DNA from: Methanoculleus frigidifontis
GTDB taxonomy: Archaea; Halobacteriota; Methanomicrobia; Methanomicrobiales; Methanoculleaceae
Length of the DNA stretch: 64,000 bases
NCBI RefSeq assembly: GCF_030464345.1
Contig: NZ_VCYH01000006.1
Span: 1 to 64,000 of the forward strand
Direction: 5' to 3'
Shown: piece by piece, positions 8,065-15,915 of the stretch
Layout: the number at the start of each line of letters is the position of its first letter
Numbering within the stretch: the first letter of the stretch is position 1
Made by a program: the position numbers and the translations under genes
The notes under the pieces: generated by a model
Database searches by the model: none
What the model was told of the DNA's origin: nothing
The model's input: the letters and a program-made list of their open reading frames with translations, nothing else

Positions 8065-8080
8065 CCCGTACATGTACGGG
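8065..8080. promoter_or_regulatory. Perfect 16-bp palindrome, candidate operator
   Basis: CCCGTACATGTACGGG is its own reverse complement over all 16 bases. It sits between the divergent HTH regulator and the ABC cassette, next to the regulator's TATA box, where bound protein could block or recruit the basal factors. The regulator at 7350-8033 is the natural candidate ligand; this is inference. Confidence 0.6.
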
Positions 8081-8190
8081 GCAATCCTCATGTAGCCGGG
8101 AGAGCAATACTTCGTCTGGAGAGATGACCTCGCCCCCCCGCGTGCAGCCTGCAAAAGGCTATCAGGCGGCAGGACAAGGGGAGGATAGGA

Positions 8191-8211
8191 ATGCAGAGTG
8201 TGATCCGATGA
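8191..8211 (+). other. Six-codon upstream ORF overlapping the start of the surface protein
   Basis: A good GGGGAGGATAGGA site precedes ATG 8191. The frame reads MQSVIR and stops with TGA at 8209-8211, overlapping the ATG at 8208. If the 8208 start is right, this could be a translational coupling device; if 8259 is right, it is chance. Confidence 0.25.
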
Positions 8212-9377
8212 ACGACCAGAAGGGAATACGTAAAACGAGGGGCGGCGGGAGAATCAGGATGGCGATATATGCAATAGTCTGCGCCGTTCTTCTGCTGATC
8301 GCTCCGGCGCTCGCGGCACCGGCGGACGTGACGGTGACGTCGGTCTCTCTCGACCCGGCGGTGCTGATGCGGGGGGACGAAGGGATCCTCACCGTGACCG
8401 TGCAGAATACGGGGCTCGAGCCCGTGCCGATCAGCCGCGCCCGGCTCTACGGCGACGAGGTCGTGGTGCTGAGCGATCCCTACCCCTCGGTCGGGGACAT
8501 CGGTGCCGGGAACACCAAACAGTTCACCTTCACCGTCCGGGCGGACGCCCCCGACGGGACCTACTACCCGCGGTTCGTTCTCGAGTTCCGGGACGACGGC
8601 AGCCTCCGCTACCCGGTCCCGGTGCGGGTGGAGAGCACACCGCTGCAGGCGGCGGTGGTCGATCGGCCCGACACCTTCTCGGAAGGACGGGAGGCGGACG
8701 TTGCGGTCAGGGTCGGCAACCCCCGGTCGACCGCGGTGACCGGCGTCCGGGTCGTCCCGGAGGGTTCCGGGTTTACCGCGATCCCCTCGAGCGCGTTTAT
8801 CGGCACCCTCGCGCCCGACCAGGCGGCGGTGGCGCTCTTCAACATCACTCCGCAGGAGGAGACGAACCTCACGTTCCGCGTGATCTACCAGAACGGCCGG
8901 AACGTCCACGAGACGACCCTGGCGCTGCCGCTTACCCTCGGCGAAGGAAAGATTCGTGCCGATCCCGTCCTGACGGGCATCGAGGTGATACAGGAGGCGG
9001 GCATCTGGCGGGTGACCGGCGACGTGACCAACGCCGGCCTCGAGACGGCGCGGTCGGTGATCGTGACGAGCGCCGCTCCGGCGATGCCGACCGATCCGTT
9101 CCGGGTCTACGTCGTCGGGACGCTCGACCCCGACGACTTTTCGAGCTTCGAGGTGACCTTCGAGACGGCGGGCAATGTCTCGGAGGTGCCGCTCGTGGTC
9201 GAGTACCGTGACGACGACGGCAACCTCTTCACCGAACAGAGCATGGTCGCGCTCGAGAACCGGACGGCAGAGGAGGACGAAGGAGATCTCCCGCTCCTGC
9301 CGATCGTCGTCGCCCTTGTGGTGGTGATCGCGGCCGCGGCCGCCGGCTACTACCTCCTCCGGCGGAGACGCGGATGA
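8208..9377 (+). CDS. Surface-anchored secreted protein with CARDB/S-layer-like domains
   Basis: The roughly 389-residue protein has a signal peptide (MAIYAIVCAVLLLIAPALAA), about 330 extracellular residues made of beta-rich repeats of the CARDB/COG1361 type (for example LTVTVQNTGLEPVPISRARL and WRVTGDVTNAGLETARSV), and a C-terminal membrane helix (LPIVVALVVVIAAAAAGYYL) followed by RRRR. It would sit on the outer face of the cell membrane. The ATG at 8208 is chosen; ATG 8259, just before the signal core and preceded by GGGAGA, is an equally good start. The stop overlaps the ATPase start by 4 bases, so it is part of the transporter cassette, probably as an external partner of the permeases. Confidence 0.85.
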   Translation: MNDQKGIRKTRGGGRIRMAIYAIVCAVLLLIAPALAAPADVTVTSVSLDPAVLMRGDEGILTVTVQNTGLEPVPISRARLYGDEVVVLSDPYPSVGDIGAGNTKQFTFTVRADAPDGTYYPRFVLEFRDDGSLRYPVPVRVESTPLQAAVVDRPDTFSEGREADVAVRVGNPRSTAVTGVRVVPEGSGFTAIPSSAFIGTLAPDQAAVALFNITPQEETNLTFRVIYQNGRNVHETTLALPLTLGEGKIRADPVLTGIEVIQEAGIWRVTGDVTNAGLETARSVIVTSAAPAMPTDPFRVYVVGTLDPDDFSSFEVTFETAGNVSEVPLVVEYRDDDGNLFTEQSMVALENRTAEEDEGDLPLLPIVVALVVVIAAAAAGYYLLRRRRG

Positions 9378-10048
9378 GCGACGAGCCGGTCATCCGGTTC
9401 GACGACGTCTCGAAGGTCTACTCACTCCCCGGCGGGGACGTCGTCGCGCTCGACCACGTCACCCTCACCGTCGAGCCCGGTGAGTTCGTCGCGGTGATGG
9501 GGCCGTCCGGGTCGGGAAAATCGACCCTCCTCAACCTGATGGGCTGCCTGGACGTCCCGACCTCGGGGCGGATCTTCATCAACGGCGAGGAGATCAGCCG
9601 CATGAGCGACGACGTCCTCACCCGGCTCCGCCGCAACCACATCGGGTTTATCTTTCAGCAGTTCAACCTGATCCCGCTCCTCTCGGCGCTCGAGAATGTG
9701 GAGTTTCCGGTCGTCCTGACCGAGCGGCGGGGCGAGAGCCGGGAGCGGGCGATCCGCGTCCTCCGGTCGATGGACCTTGAGGAGGAGCTCTTCTCCCATA
9801 AACCGAGCGAGCTCTCGGGCGGCCAGCAGCAGCGCGTCGCCATCGCCCGGGCGCTTGTCAACGAGCCCGAGCTCCTCCTCTGCGACGAACCGACCGGCAA
9901 CCTGGACACGAAGACCGGGACCGCCATCATGGACCTCCTCCGCCTGGAGAACGGCGAGGGCAAGACTATCGTGATGGTCACCCACGACCCGAAGGTCGCC
10001 GAATACGCTCACCGCCATATCCGGATCGTGGACGGCAGACTGGTATGA
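9374..10048 (+). CDS. ABC transporter ATP-binding protein (MacB/LolD type)
   Basis: A 224-residue nucleotide-binding subunit with Walker A GPSGSGKSTLL, the Q-loop FIFQQFNLIP, signature LSGGQQQRVAIARAL, Walker B LLLCDEPTGNLD and the H-loop VTHD. These features and the length are those of the MacB/LolD group, which drives mechanotransmission rather than substrate passage through a channel. It overlaps the surface-protein gene before it and the first permease after it by 4 bases each (ATGA), so the genes are translationally coupled. It is the only ATPase for three permeases. Confidence 0.96.
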   Translation: MSDEPVIRFDDVSKVYSLPGGDVVALDHVTLTVEPGEFVAVMGPSGSGKSTLLNLMGCLDVPTSGRIFINGEEISRMSDDVLTRLRRNHIGFIFQQFNLIPLLSALENVEFPVVLTERRGESRERAIRVLRSMDLEEELFSHKPSELSGGQQQRVAIARALVNEPELLLCDEPTGNLDTKTGTAIMDLLRLENGEGKTIVMVTHDPKVAEYAHRHIRIVDGRLV

Positions 10049-11247
10049 TATTCTTCAATTTTGCGGTCAGGAATCTCAGGCGCCACTGGATACGCTCGGC
10101 GCTCTCGATCATCGGGATCGTCATCGGCGTGATAGCGATTGCCTCGCTCGGGATTATGGGCAACAGCATCAACCTCCTCGTCGCGAACCTCATCACCGAC
10201 GTCGGCGACACCATTGTGATCACGCCGCATACCCCTTTTGGAGACACCTTCGCGGGTGACCCGCGGACGGCGGTGGACGCCGCGATCCCTGCCCGGCAGG
10301 TGGACGAGATCCGGCGGGCGGCGAGCCCCCATCGGGTGATTCCGGTACTGCAGGGGGCGGACGAGGTGGATTTCGGCGGCGGCGAGAGCGGCTATGCCCA
10401 GGTGATCGGGCTCGACGTCGAGGACATCCCGGTGCTCCTCGAGCTCGAGGGCGGGCAGTACCCGAGGGCGAACCAGCCGGGCGCCCTCGTCGGGACGTAT
10501 CTCGCAGACGAGTACGACATCGCGTCCGGGGCACGGATCACGATCGGGGATGAGGAGATGCGGGTGACCGGCGTCCTGGCGGAACGGGGCTTTGCCTTCG
10601 ACATCAACCCCGACTACGCCATCGTCGTGCCGGCGGACTGGTACCGTGACCACTTCGGCGCGGAGGACGAGTACTCCATGGTCGTCGTCCGGGTCGGCGA
10701 TATCGCCGAGATCGACGCCGTGAAGGATGCGGTGGACAACCAGCTCAACCGCCGCGAGGAGACGGTCGACATCGTCGATTCACGGGATCTTTTAGCGCAG
10801 TACGAGGAGATCTACCAGCAGATAACCGTCTTCCTCCTCGGCATCGGGGGGATCTCCCTGATCGTCGCCGCCGTGAACATCCTCAACGTCATGTACATCT
10901 CGGTGACCGAACGGATCCGCGAGATAGGGATCATGCGGAGCATCGGCGTCCGGCGGCAGGAGGTGCTGCGGCTCTTCCTCTACGAAGCCGCGATCCTCGG
11001 CATCGTCGGGAGCGTCATCGGCGGGGCGTTCAGCGCTGTCGGCGGCTACGTCATCAGCGTCGCCGCGGTCGAGGTCTTCACCGCCGGGACGACCTTCGGC
11101 GAGAACTTCACCGTCTTTGACGCAACGGCCGTCGGGTTCGTCGTTTTCGGGATGCTCTTCGGGATAGGGACGAGCATCGCCGCCGGGTTCTACCCGGCCT
11201 GGAAGGCCGCGCAGCAACTCCCGATCGAGGCGATGCGCCATGACTGA
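10045..11247 (+). CDS. MacB/FtsX-type ABC permease, paralogue 1
   Basis: A 400-residue permease. One transmembrane helix near the N-terminus (SALSIIGIVIGVIAIASLGI) is followed by a large extracellular MacB_PCD-like domain (about 50-255) and three C-terminal helices of the FtsX domain; the coupling segment TERIREIGIMRSIGVRRQEV and the end FYPAWKAAQQLPIEAMRHD are typical. It overlaps the ATPase by 4 bases and the next permease by 8. It probably works with the cassette ATPase on a membrane or surface substrate that I cannot name. Confidence 0.95.
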   Translation: MIFFNFAVRNLRRHWIRSALSIIGIVIGVIAIASLGIMGNSINLLVANLITDVGDTIVITPHTPFGDTFAGDPRTAVDAAIPARQVDEIRRAASPHRVIPVLQGADEVDFGGGESGYAQVIGLDVEDIPVLLELEGGQYPRANQPGALVGTYLADEYDIASGARITIGDEEMRVTGVLAERGFAFDINPDYAIVVPADWYRDHFGAEDEYSMVVVRVGDIAEIDAVKDAVDNQLNRREETVDIVDSRDLLAQYEEIYQQITVFLLGIGGISLIVAAVNILNVMYISVTERIREIGIMRSIGVRRQEVLRLFLYEAAILGIVGSVIGGAFSAVGGYVISVAAVEVFTAGTTFGENFTVFDATAVGFVVFGMLFGIGTSIAAGFYPAWKAAQQLPIEAMRHD

Positions 11248-12454
11248 CGGCTACCGGACGATCCTCGCCAGCCTCGCGGTGCGGAATCTCCGGCGGCACG
11301 CCGTCCGCTCGAGCCTCGCCACGGTCGGGATCGTCATCGGGGTGATCGCGGTCGCCTCGCTCGGGATCATGGGCAGCAGCCTCTCGGCGCTCTTCGGCGG
11401 CCTGGTCTCGGACGTCAGCGACACCGTCCTCGTCACCCCGCACCTCGCGGCGTCCAGCGGCGACCCGTTCGACCCCCGGAACACCCTCGCCTCGCGGCTG
11501 TCGGAGCGGGACGTTGCGGAGATCGAGAAAGCTGTCGGGCAGAACCGGGTCATCCCGATGATCCGGGCTTCGGAACGGGTGACGGTCGGCGATACGGGCG
11601 GGTATACCCAGGTGTACGTGCTGCCGGCGGAGGACATTCCCTTCCTGCTTGAGAAAGAGGCGGGCCTCTATCCGCAGACGACCTCGTCGGGCGTGATGGT
11701 CGGCGCGCTGCTGGCGGACGAGTTCGACCTGCACCCCGGGAGCCGGATCGAGGTCGGAGGCGAGAACGTCCGCGTCGTCGGCATCGCCGCCGAACGGGGA
11801 ATGGGGATCGATATCAACCCCGACTATGCCGTCATCGTCACCGAGGCGTGGTACGCCGGGCGGCACGACGAGCAGGGCTACAGCCAGGTCGTGGTGAAGG
11901 TCGGCGACCTCGACGAGGTCGGGGAGGTGAAGGCCGCCATCGAGCAGCAGCTCAACCGGAGGGAGGAAGAGGTGGACGTCCTGGACTCGCGGGAGATCCT
12001 GGAGATCTACTACGAGACCTCCGACGCCATCAGCGTCTTCCTCATCGGGATCGGTGCGGTATCCCTCTTCGTCGCGAGCGTCAGCATCCTCAACGTGATG
12101 ATCATCTCCGTCACCGAACGGACGCGGGAGATCGGGCTGATGCGGAGCATCGGGGCGGAGAAGCGGGAGGTGATGGTCATGTTCCTCTACGAGAGCCTTA
12201 TTCTCGGCATCGCCGGAAGCGTCGTCGGCGGGCTCGTCAGCGTCGTCGTCGGCTACTACGTCACCGCATCGGTCGCCGGGTTCCTGACCGGGTTCGTCGC
12301 GGCGGACGGGGGGACGGCAATCCTCTCTCCGGCCGCGATCGGCTACATCGTCTTCGGCGTCCTCTTCGGGATCGCCGCGAGCGTCATTGCCGGGCTGTAC
12401 CCTGCCTGGAAGGCGGCGCAGCAGAGCCCGATCGAAGCCCTCCGTTACGAGTGA
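11240..12454 (+). CDS. MacB/FtsX-type ABC permease, paralogue 2
   Basis: A 404-residue paralogue of the preceding permease with the same plan: N-terminal helix (VGIVIGVIAVASLGIMGSS), extracellular domain with the shared segment RGMGIDINPDYAVIV, and three C-terminal helices with TERTREIGLMRSIGAEKREV and YPAWKAAQQSPIEALRYE. Its start lies inside the end of paralogue 1, so the pair is coupled. MacB-type permeases act as dimers, so a heterodimer with a neighbour is possible. Confidence 0.95.
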   Translation: MTDGYRTILASLAVRNLRRHAVRSSLATVGIVIGVIAVASLGIMGSSLSALFGGLVSDVSDTVLVTPHLAASSGDPFDPRNTLASRLSERDVAEIEKAVGQNRVIPMIRASERVTVGDTGGYTQVYVLPAEDIPFLLEKEAGLYPQTTSSGVMVGALLADEFDLHPGSRIEVGGENVRVVGIAAERGMGIDINPDYAVIVTEAWYAGRHDEQGYSQVVVKVGDLDEVGEVKAAIEQQLNRREEEVDVLDSREILEIYYETSDAISVFLIGIGAVSLFVASVSILNVMIISVTERTREIGLMRSIGAEKREVMVMFLYESLILGIAGSVVGGLVSVVVGYYVTASVAGFLTGFVAADGGTAILSPAAIGYIVFGVLFGIAASVIAGLYPAWKAAQQSPIEALRYE

Positions 12455-12509
12455 TCGGCGGCGGAAGGGTTATCCCTCCGGCCGCCCCCTCACCCTTCCG
12501 GAGACCGGC

Positions 12510-13697
12510 ATGATCTTCTTCGACTTCGCCCGGCGGAACATCAGGCTCCACTGGTTCCGGTCGGTCCTTGCGGTCATCGGGATCGTCATCGGGGTGATCG
12601 CGATCGCCTCCCTCGGGATCCTGGGTAACAGCCTCGTCCTCTCGATCACCGAGACGATCTCGGACGTCGGCGACACCGTCATCGTTACCCCGCACACCGG
12701 CGCCGCCGCCGCCGGAAACGGCCCGGGTCCTCCCGGCGGGGGCGCCGTCACGAGCAATACCATCTCGGAGCGGCAGGTCGGGCAGATCGAGCGGGCGGTC
12801 GGCCCGAATACGGTGATCCCCCTCGCGCAGGGCGGTGATGCGATCGCCGTCGGCAGCGAGACGGGGGCGGCGGTGATCTATGCCATGCCGGTCGAAGAGA
12901 TGCCGGCCCTCCTCGATCTTGCGGACGGTATCTACCCACGGAGCACCGGCGGTGCGCTTGCCGGCAGCGCTCTTGCAGCGGAATTCGGCATGCAGCCGGG
13001 AACCCGCGTCCAGGTCGGGAGCAACGCCTCGAATACGCTCCGGGTGGTCGGCGTCATCGAGGAGCGCGGCGTCGGGTTCGACATCAACCCGGACTTTGCC
13101 CTGATTGTTCCGCACGCCTGGTACAGCGATGTCTACGACGAGGAGGAGTACGACCAGGTGATCGTGAAGGTCAGGGACGTCGGCGACATCGACGTGGTGA
13201 AGGCGGCGATCGAGGAGACGCTCAACCGGCGGGAGACCGTCGTCGACGTCCTGGACACGCGGATGATCCTCGAGAGCCTCTTTCAGGTATTCGAGCAGAT
13301 CACCGTCTTCACCCTCGCCATCGGGAGCATATCGCTCGTCGTCGCCGGCGTCTCCATCCTCAACGTCATGATGATGTCGGTCTCGGAGCGGACGCGGGAG
13401 ATCGGGGTGATGCGGAGCATCGGCACCCGGCAGCAGGACGTGCTGCGGATGTTCCTCTACGAAGCCCTGATCCTCGGGCTGATCGGCAGCATCATCGGCG
13501 GGGTGATGAGCATCGGCACCGGTTACCTGGTTAACGCAGTCGTCCTCCAGCGCCCCGAGTTCCTCTTCGTCCCCTCAAGCCTTGTCTACATCCTCTACGG
13601 CATGGGCTTCGGGGTCGCGACGAGCATCGCCTCCGGGATCTATCCGGCCTGGAAAGCCTCGCGTCTCAATCCCATCCAGGCGCTCCGGTTCGAGTAG
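12510..13697 (+). CDS. MacB/FtsX-type ABC permease, paralogue 3
   Basis: A 395-residue permease starting MIFFDFARRNIRLHWFRSVL, nearly the same opening as paralogue 1 (MIFFNFAVRNLRRHWIRSAL), which fixes the ATG at 12510. The extracellular domain carries a Gly/Pro-rich loop (about residues 68-80) and RGVGFDINPDFALIV; the C-terminal FtsX part has SERTREIGVMRSIGTRQQDV and YPAWKASRLNPIQALRFE. A 55-base gap separates it from paralogue 2, so it may have its own ribosome site. A T-run at 13739-13744 follows. Confidence 0.95.
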   Translation: MIFFDFARRNIRLHWFRSVLAVIGIVIGVIAIASLGILGNSLVLSITETISDVGDTVIVTPHTGAAAAGNGPGPPGGGAVTSNTISERQVGQIERAVGPNTVIPLAQGGDAIAVGSETGAAVIYAMPVEEMPALLDLADGIYPRSTGGALAGSALAAEFGMQPGTRVQVGSNASNTLRVVGVIEERGVGFDINPDFALIVPHAWYSDVYDEEEYDQVIVKVRDVGDIDVVKAAIEETLNRRETVVDVLDTRMILESLFQVFEQITVFTLAIGSISLVVAGVSILNVMMMSVSERTREIGVMRSIGTRQQDVLRMFLYEALILGLIGSIIGGVMSIGTGYLVNAVVLQRPEFLFVPSSLVYILYGMGFGVATSIASGIYPAWKASRLNPIQALRFE

Positions 13698-13985
13698 CCG
13701 GGCGGCGAATCTCTTTAACGCCTCCCGTCCCGGTAAGGTTTTTTAATACATGAACGCCACTTTGGTACTTGGGAGGCATCATGCCGGACCGCCCGGAGAT
13801 GCGGACAGGCCCCCGGGCGGCTTTGGCACCACGCATACTCCCGGATCCACCGTGCGTCATTGCCGGTGACGACGTCGCGCTTCGCCCCCAGGACCGCCTT
13901 GCGGCATCACGCGCGAACGATAATCCCCTCCATCGATATCGCTGCCCGAAAATAACCGCCCGAGCGGACGGAATGCAGGTAGAAT

Positions 13986-15146
13986 ATGTTGCAGATGATC
14001 ACCTGGCTGAATAAGACCTTCGGCACCTTTGAGCCGACGCGCGAGATCGTCATGCGGGCGCTGCGCCACCTCCGGCCCGCAGACAGGAAAAAACTCTTCT
14101 CCGAAGATATCCCCCAGATGCGGACCGCCGAAGGCCGGTGGTACGAGGCGATCATCTACGAGATGGTCATTGACCTCTCCATGCAGTCCGACCTGATCCG
14201 GTCGGTCGTGATGCGCGGGGCGGATGCCCCGGGCAGGCCGAAACGTGCCCAGCTCGGGCAGAACGGGCTCTTCTATTCGAACATCGGCGATATCAAGGTC
14301 CGGGGCAACGGCCAGGACCTCGCCGAGGTCGACCTGGTGCTGATCGACCATGCCGGGACGTTTGCCTTCGGGGAGATCATCACTTCCCCCGCCGACCTCA
14401 AGGAACTCGAGGAAGAGATCCACTACAAAAAACGCCTCTTCGGCTACCTCTACGGCCAGCCGAACGTGCCGTTCCTGCTGATCTCATCCGTCGACATCTC
14501 GCGGACGGCGGTTGTCCGGCGGCTCATGAAAGAGCCGGACAACGTGCTCCTGACGACCTCGTCCTGCGAGAACCTCAAATCCCTTATCCGGCCGCGGGAT
14601 CTCCGGCGCGTCCCGGCAAAGCAGCGGATCAAAAACCCGAAGATGATCCCCATCGCGGAGATTGCGCCCCGCCGGCCGTTCGACTACAAACAGCTCCACG
14701 ACGAGCGTCTCCAGAGCATCATCGCGTCCGTGACCGGGGACGGGGGGATCGAGGCGCTCAGAGCGGCCGACGAGATCCCGCCGATCGTCAAGAAGGTCCT
14801 CTTCGGCGGGCTCTACCCGTCCGCCATCCGGATGCTCGACCAGCACCATCCCATCCGGATCAAGGGAAAGGGCTACGACCCGGACGCGATCGCAAAACAG
14901 TTCTCAAAGGTCGTGCTGGCGGTCAACCTTCCCGAGTACAAACCGATCATCTACCTGCGCGCGCGCGATCGGCGGGAGTACCTCAAGATGGTCCCCGACC
15001 GATCGGGCGGATTCAAGTTCGAGAGCCGCAGGACGCCGCATATGGCCGGCTTCTTCATCTGGCTCGAGTCGACCCGGCCAGCGATCGGGGGTGAGATCAC
15101 AAAATCGCTCCTGGATACCTTCGCGACCATGCAGAAGCGCTCCTGA
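13986..15146 (+). CDS. Uncharacterised cytoplasmic protein
   Basis: The 386-residue product has no signal or membrane segment. Notable segments are MRALRHLRPADRKKLFSEDI, the strand pair AEVDLVLIDHAGTFAFGEI followed by ITSPADLKELEEEI, the strand VPFLLISSVDIS, and a C-terminal half with YKPIIYLRARDRREYLKMV. The D-loop-E arrangement in AEVDLV...FGEI recalls restriction-endonuclease-like folds but lacks the catalytic Lys pattern. ATG 13986 is preceded by AGGTAG; ATG 13995 is an alternative. I do not recognise the family. It stands alone between the ABC cassette and marC. Confidence 0.85.
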   Translation: MLQMITWLNKTFGTFEPTREIVMRALRHLRPADRKKLFSEDIPQMRTAEGRWYEAIIYEMVIDLSMQSDLIRSVVMRGADAPGRPKRAQLGQNGLFYSNIGDIKVRGNGQDLAEVDLVLIDHAGTFAFGEIITSPADLKELEEEIHYKKRLFGYLYGQPNVPFLLISSVDISRTAVVRRLMKEPDNVLLTTSSCENLKSLIRPRDLRRVPAKQRIKNPKMIPIAEIAPRRPFDYKQLHDERLQSIIASVTGDGGIEALRAADEIPPIVKKVLFGGLYPSAIRMLDQHHPIRIKGKGYDPDAIAKQFSKVVLAVNLPEYKPIIYLRARDRREYLKMVPDRSGGFKFESRRTPHMAGFFIWLESTRPAIGGEITKSLLDTFATMQKRS

Positions 15147-15174
15147 CCCGGCCGGGCGGGAACCCGCGTACTTC

Positions 15175-15182
15175 TTATAAAT
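15175..15182 (+). promoter_or_regulatory. TATA box upstream of the MarC-family gene
   Basis: TTATAAAT lies about 80 bases before the ATG at 15261, predicting a leader of about 50-55 bases, unusually long for this window. The leader contains the inverted repeat at 15208-15235. Confidence 0.5.
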
Positions 15183-15207
15183 CGCCGTACCAGATCCGAC
15201 AGGACGA

Positions 15208-15235
15208 CCGGCGGCATCCCCGGAGGGTCCGCCGG
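15208..15235 (+). promoter_or_regulatory. Hairpin in the predicted leader of the MarC-family gene
   Basis: CCGGCGG and CCGCCGG are perfect inverted repeats of 7 bases around a 14-base loop, within the predicted 5' leader and ahead of the GGGAGGGT ribosome site. It may affect translation; no known riboswitch class is recognised. Confidence 0.35.
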
Positions 15236-15260
15236 CCGGGTTTCACGGAGATGGGAGGGT

Positions 15261-15899
15261 ATGGCAACGATATCCGGGACAGAAGGGCTGCTTGAATTCG
15301 CCCTGGTCTCCTTCGCCTCGCTGATCGCCATCATCAACCCCGCATCGACGACGGCGGTCTCGACGGCGCTTCTGGAGGGAATGCATGAGTCGGAACGTCG
15401 GAAGGTGATCCGACAGGCGCTGAAGATCTCGCTGATCGTTATGGTCTTCTTTGCGTTCACCGGGCAGCTCCTCTTCTCGTTCTTCTCGATCACCGTCCCG
15501 GCGTTCCGGATAGCCGGCGGTATTCTGCTCGTCAGCACCGCGACGGAGATGCTCAAACCCCGGAAGGAGACCTACTCGGGGGAAGAGCTCGAGAACATCG
15601 CCATCGTGCCGCTGGCATTCCCGCTCACCTGCGGGGCCGGCACGATCACCACGGTCATCCTGCTCGCCTCCGGTTCGAACGGCCCGCTCCAGCTCGCTGT
15701 GGTCGTCGGGGCGATCCTGCTCGCGATCGCCATCTCATACGCAGGGATGCTTTATGGCCCTGAGATCTTTCGCTACATCGGGCGGGAAGGGCTCAACGTC
15801 ATCCCGAAACTGATGGCCATCATCGTTCTGGCGCTTGCGGTGCAGTTCATCATCAGCGGGATCGCCGAAGCGCTGCCGCAGATAGTGAGTAATCTATGA
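15261..15899 (+). CDS. MarC family integral membrane protein
   Basis: A 212-residue protein with about six transmembrane helices and the family's conserved opening LIAIINPASTTAVSTALLEG, a middle AGGILLVSTATEML, and PLAFPLTCGAGTITTVILL. MarC proteins are widespread; the name comes from a locus once linked to multiple antibiotic resistance, but that role was withdrawn and transport activity is not settled (an amino-acid exporter role has been proposed for some relatives). ATG 15261 follows GGGAGGGT. The PAP2 gene begins 16 bases after its stop, so the two are probably co-transcribed. Confidence 0.93.
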   Translation: MATISGTEGLLEFALVSFASLIAIINPASTTAVSTALLEGMHESERRKVIRQALKISLIVMVFFAFTGQLLFSFFSITVPAFRIAGGILLVSTATEMLKPRKETYSGEELENIAIVPLAFPLTCGAGTITTVILLASGSNGPLQLAVVVGAILLAIAISYAGMLYGPEIFRYIGREGLNVIPKLMAIIVLALAVQFIISGIAEALPQIVSNL

Positions 15900-15915
15900 T
15901 GAGAGGAAGATATGC

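Noticed and set aside
13781-14014. 77-codon frame with a good GGGAGG site before the gene at 13986
   Set aside because: It overlaps the next start by 29 bases, its composition is Pro/Arg/Ala-rich and patternless, and it covers the region expected to hold the next gene's promoter.
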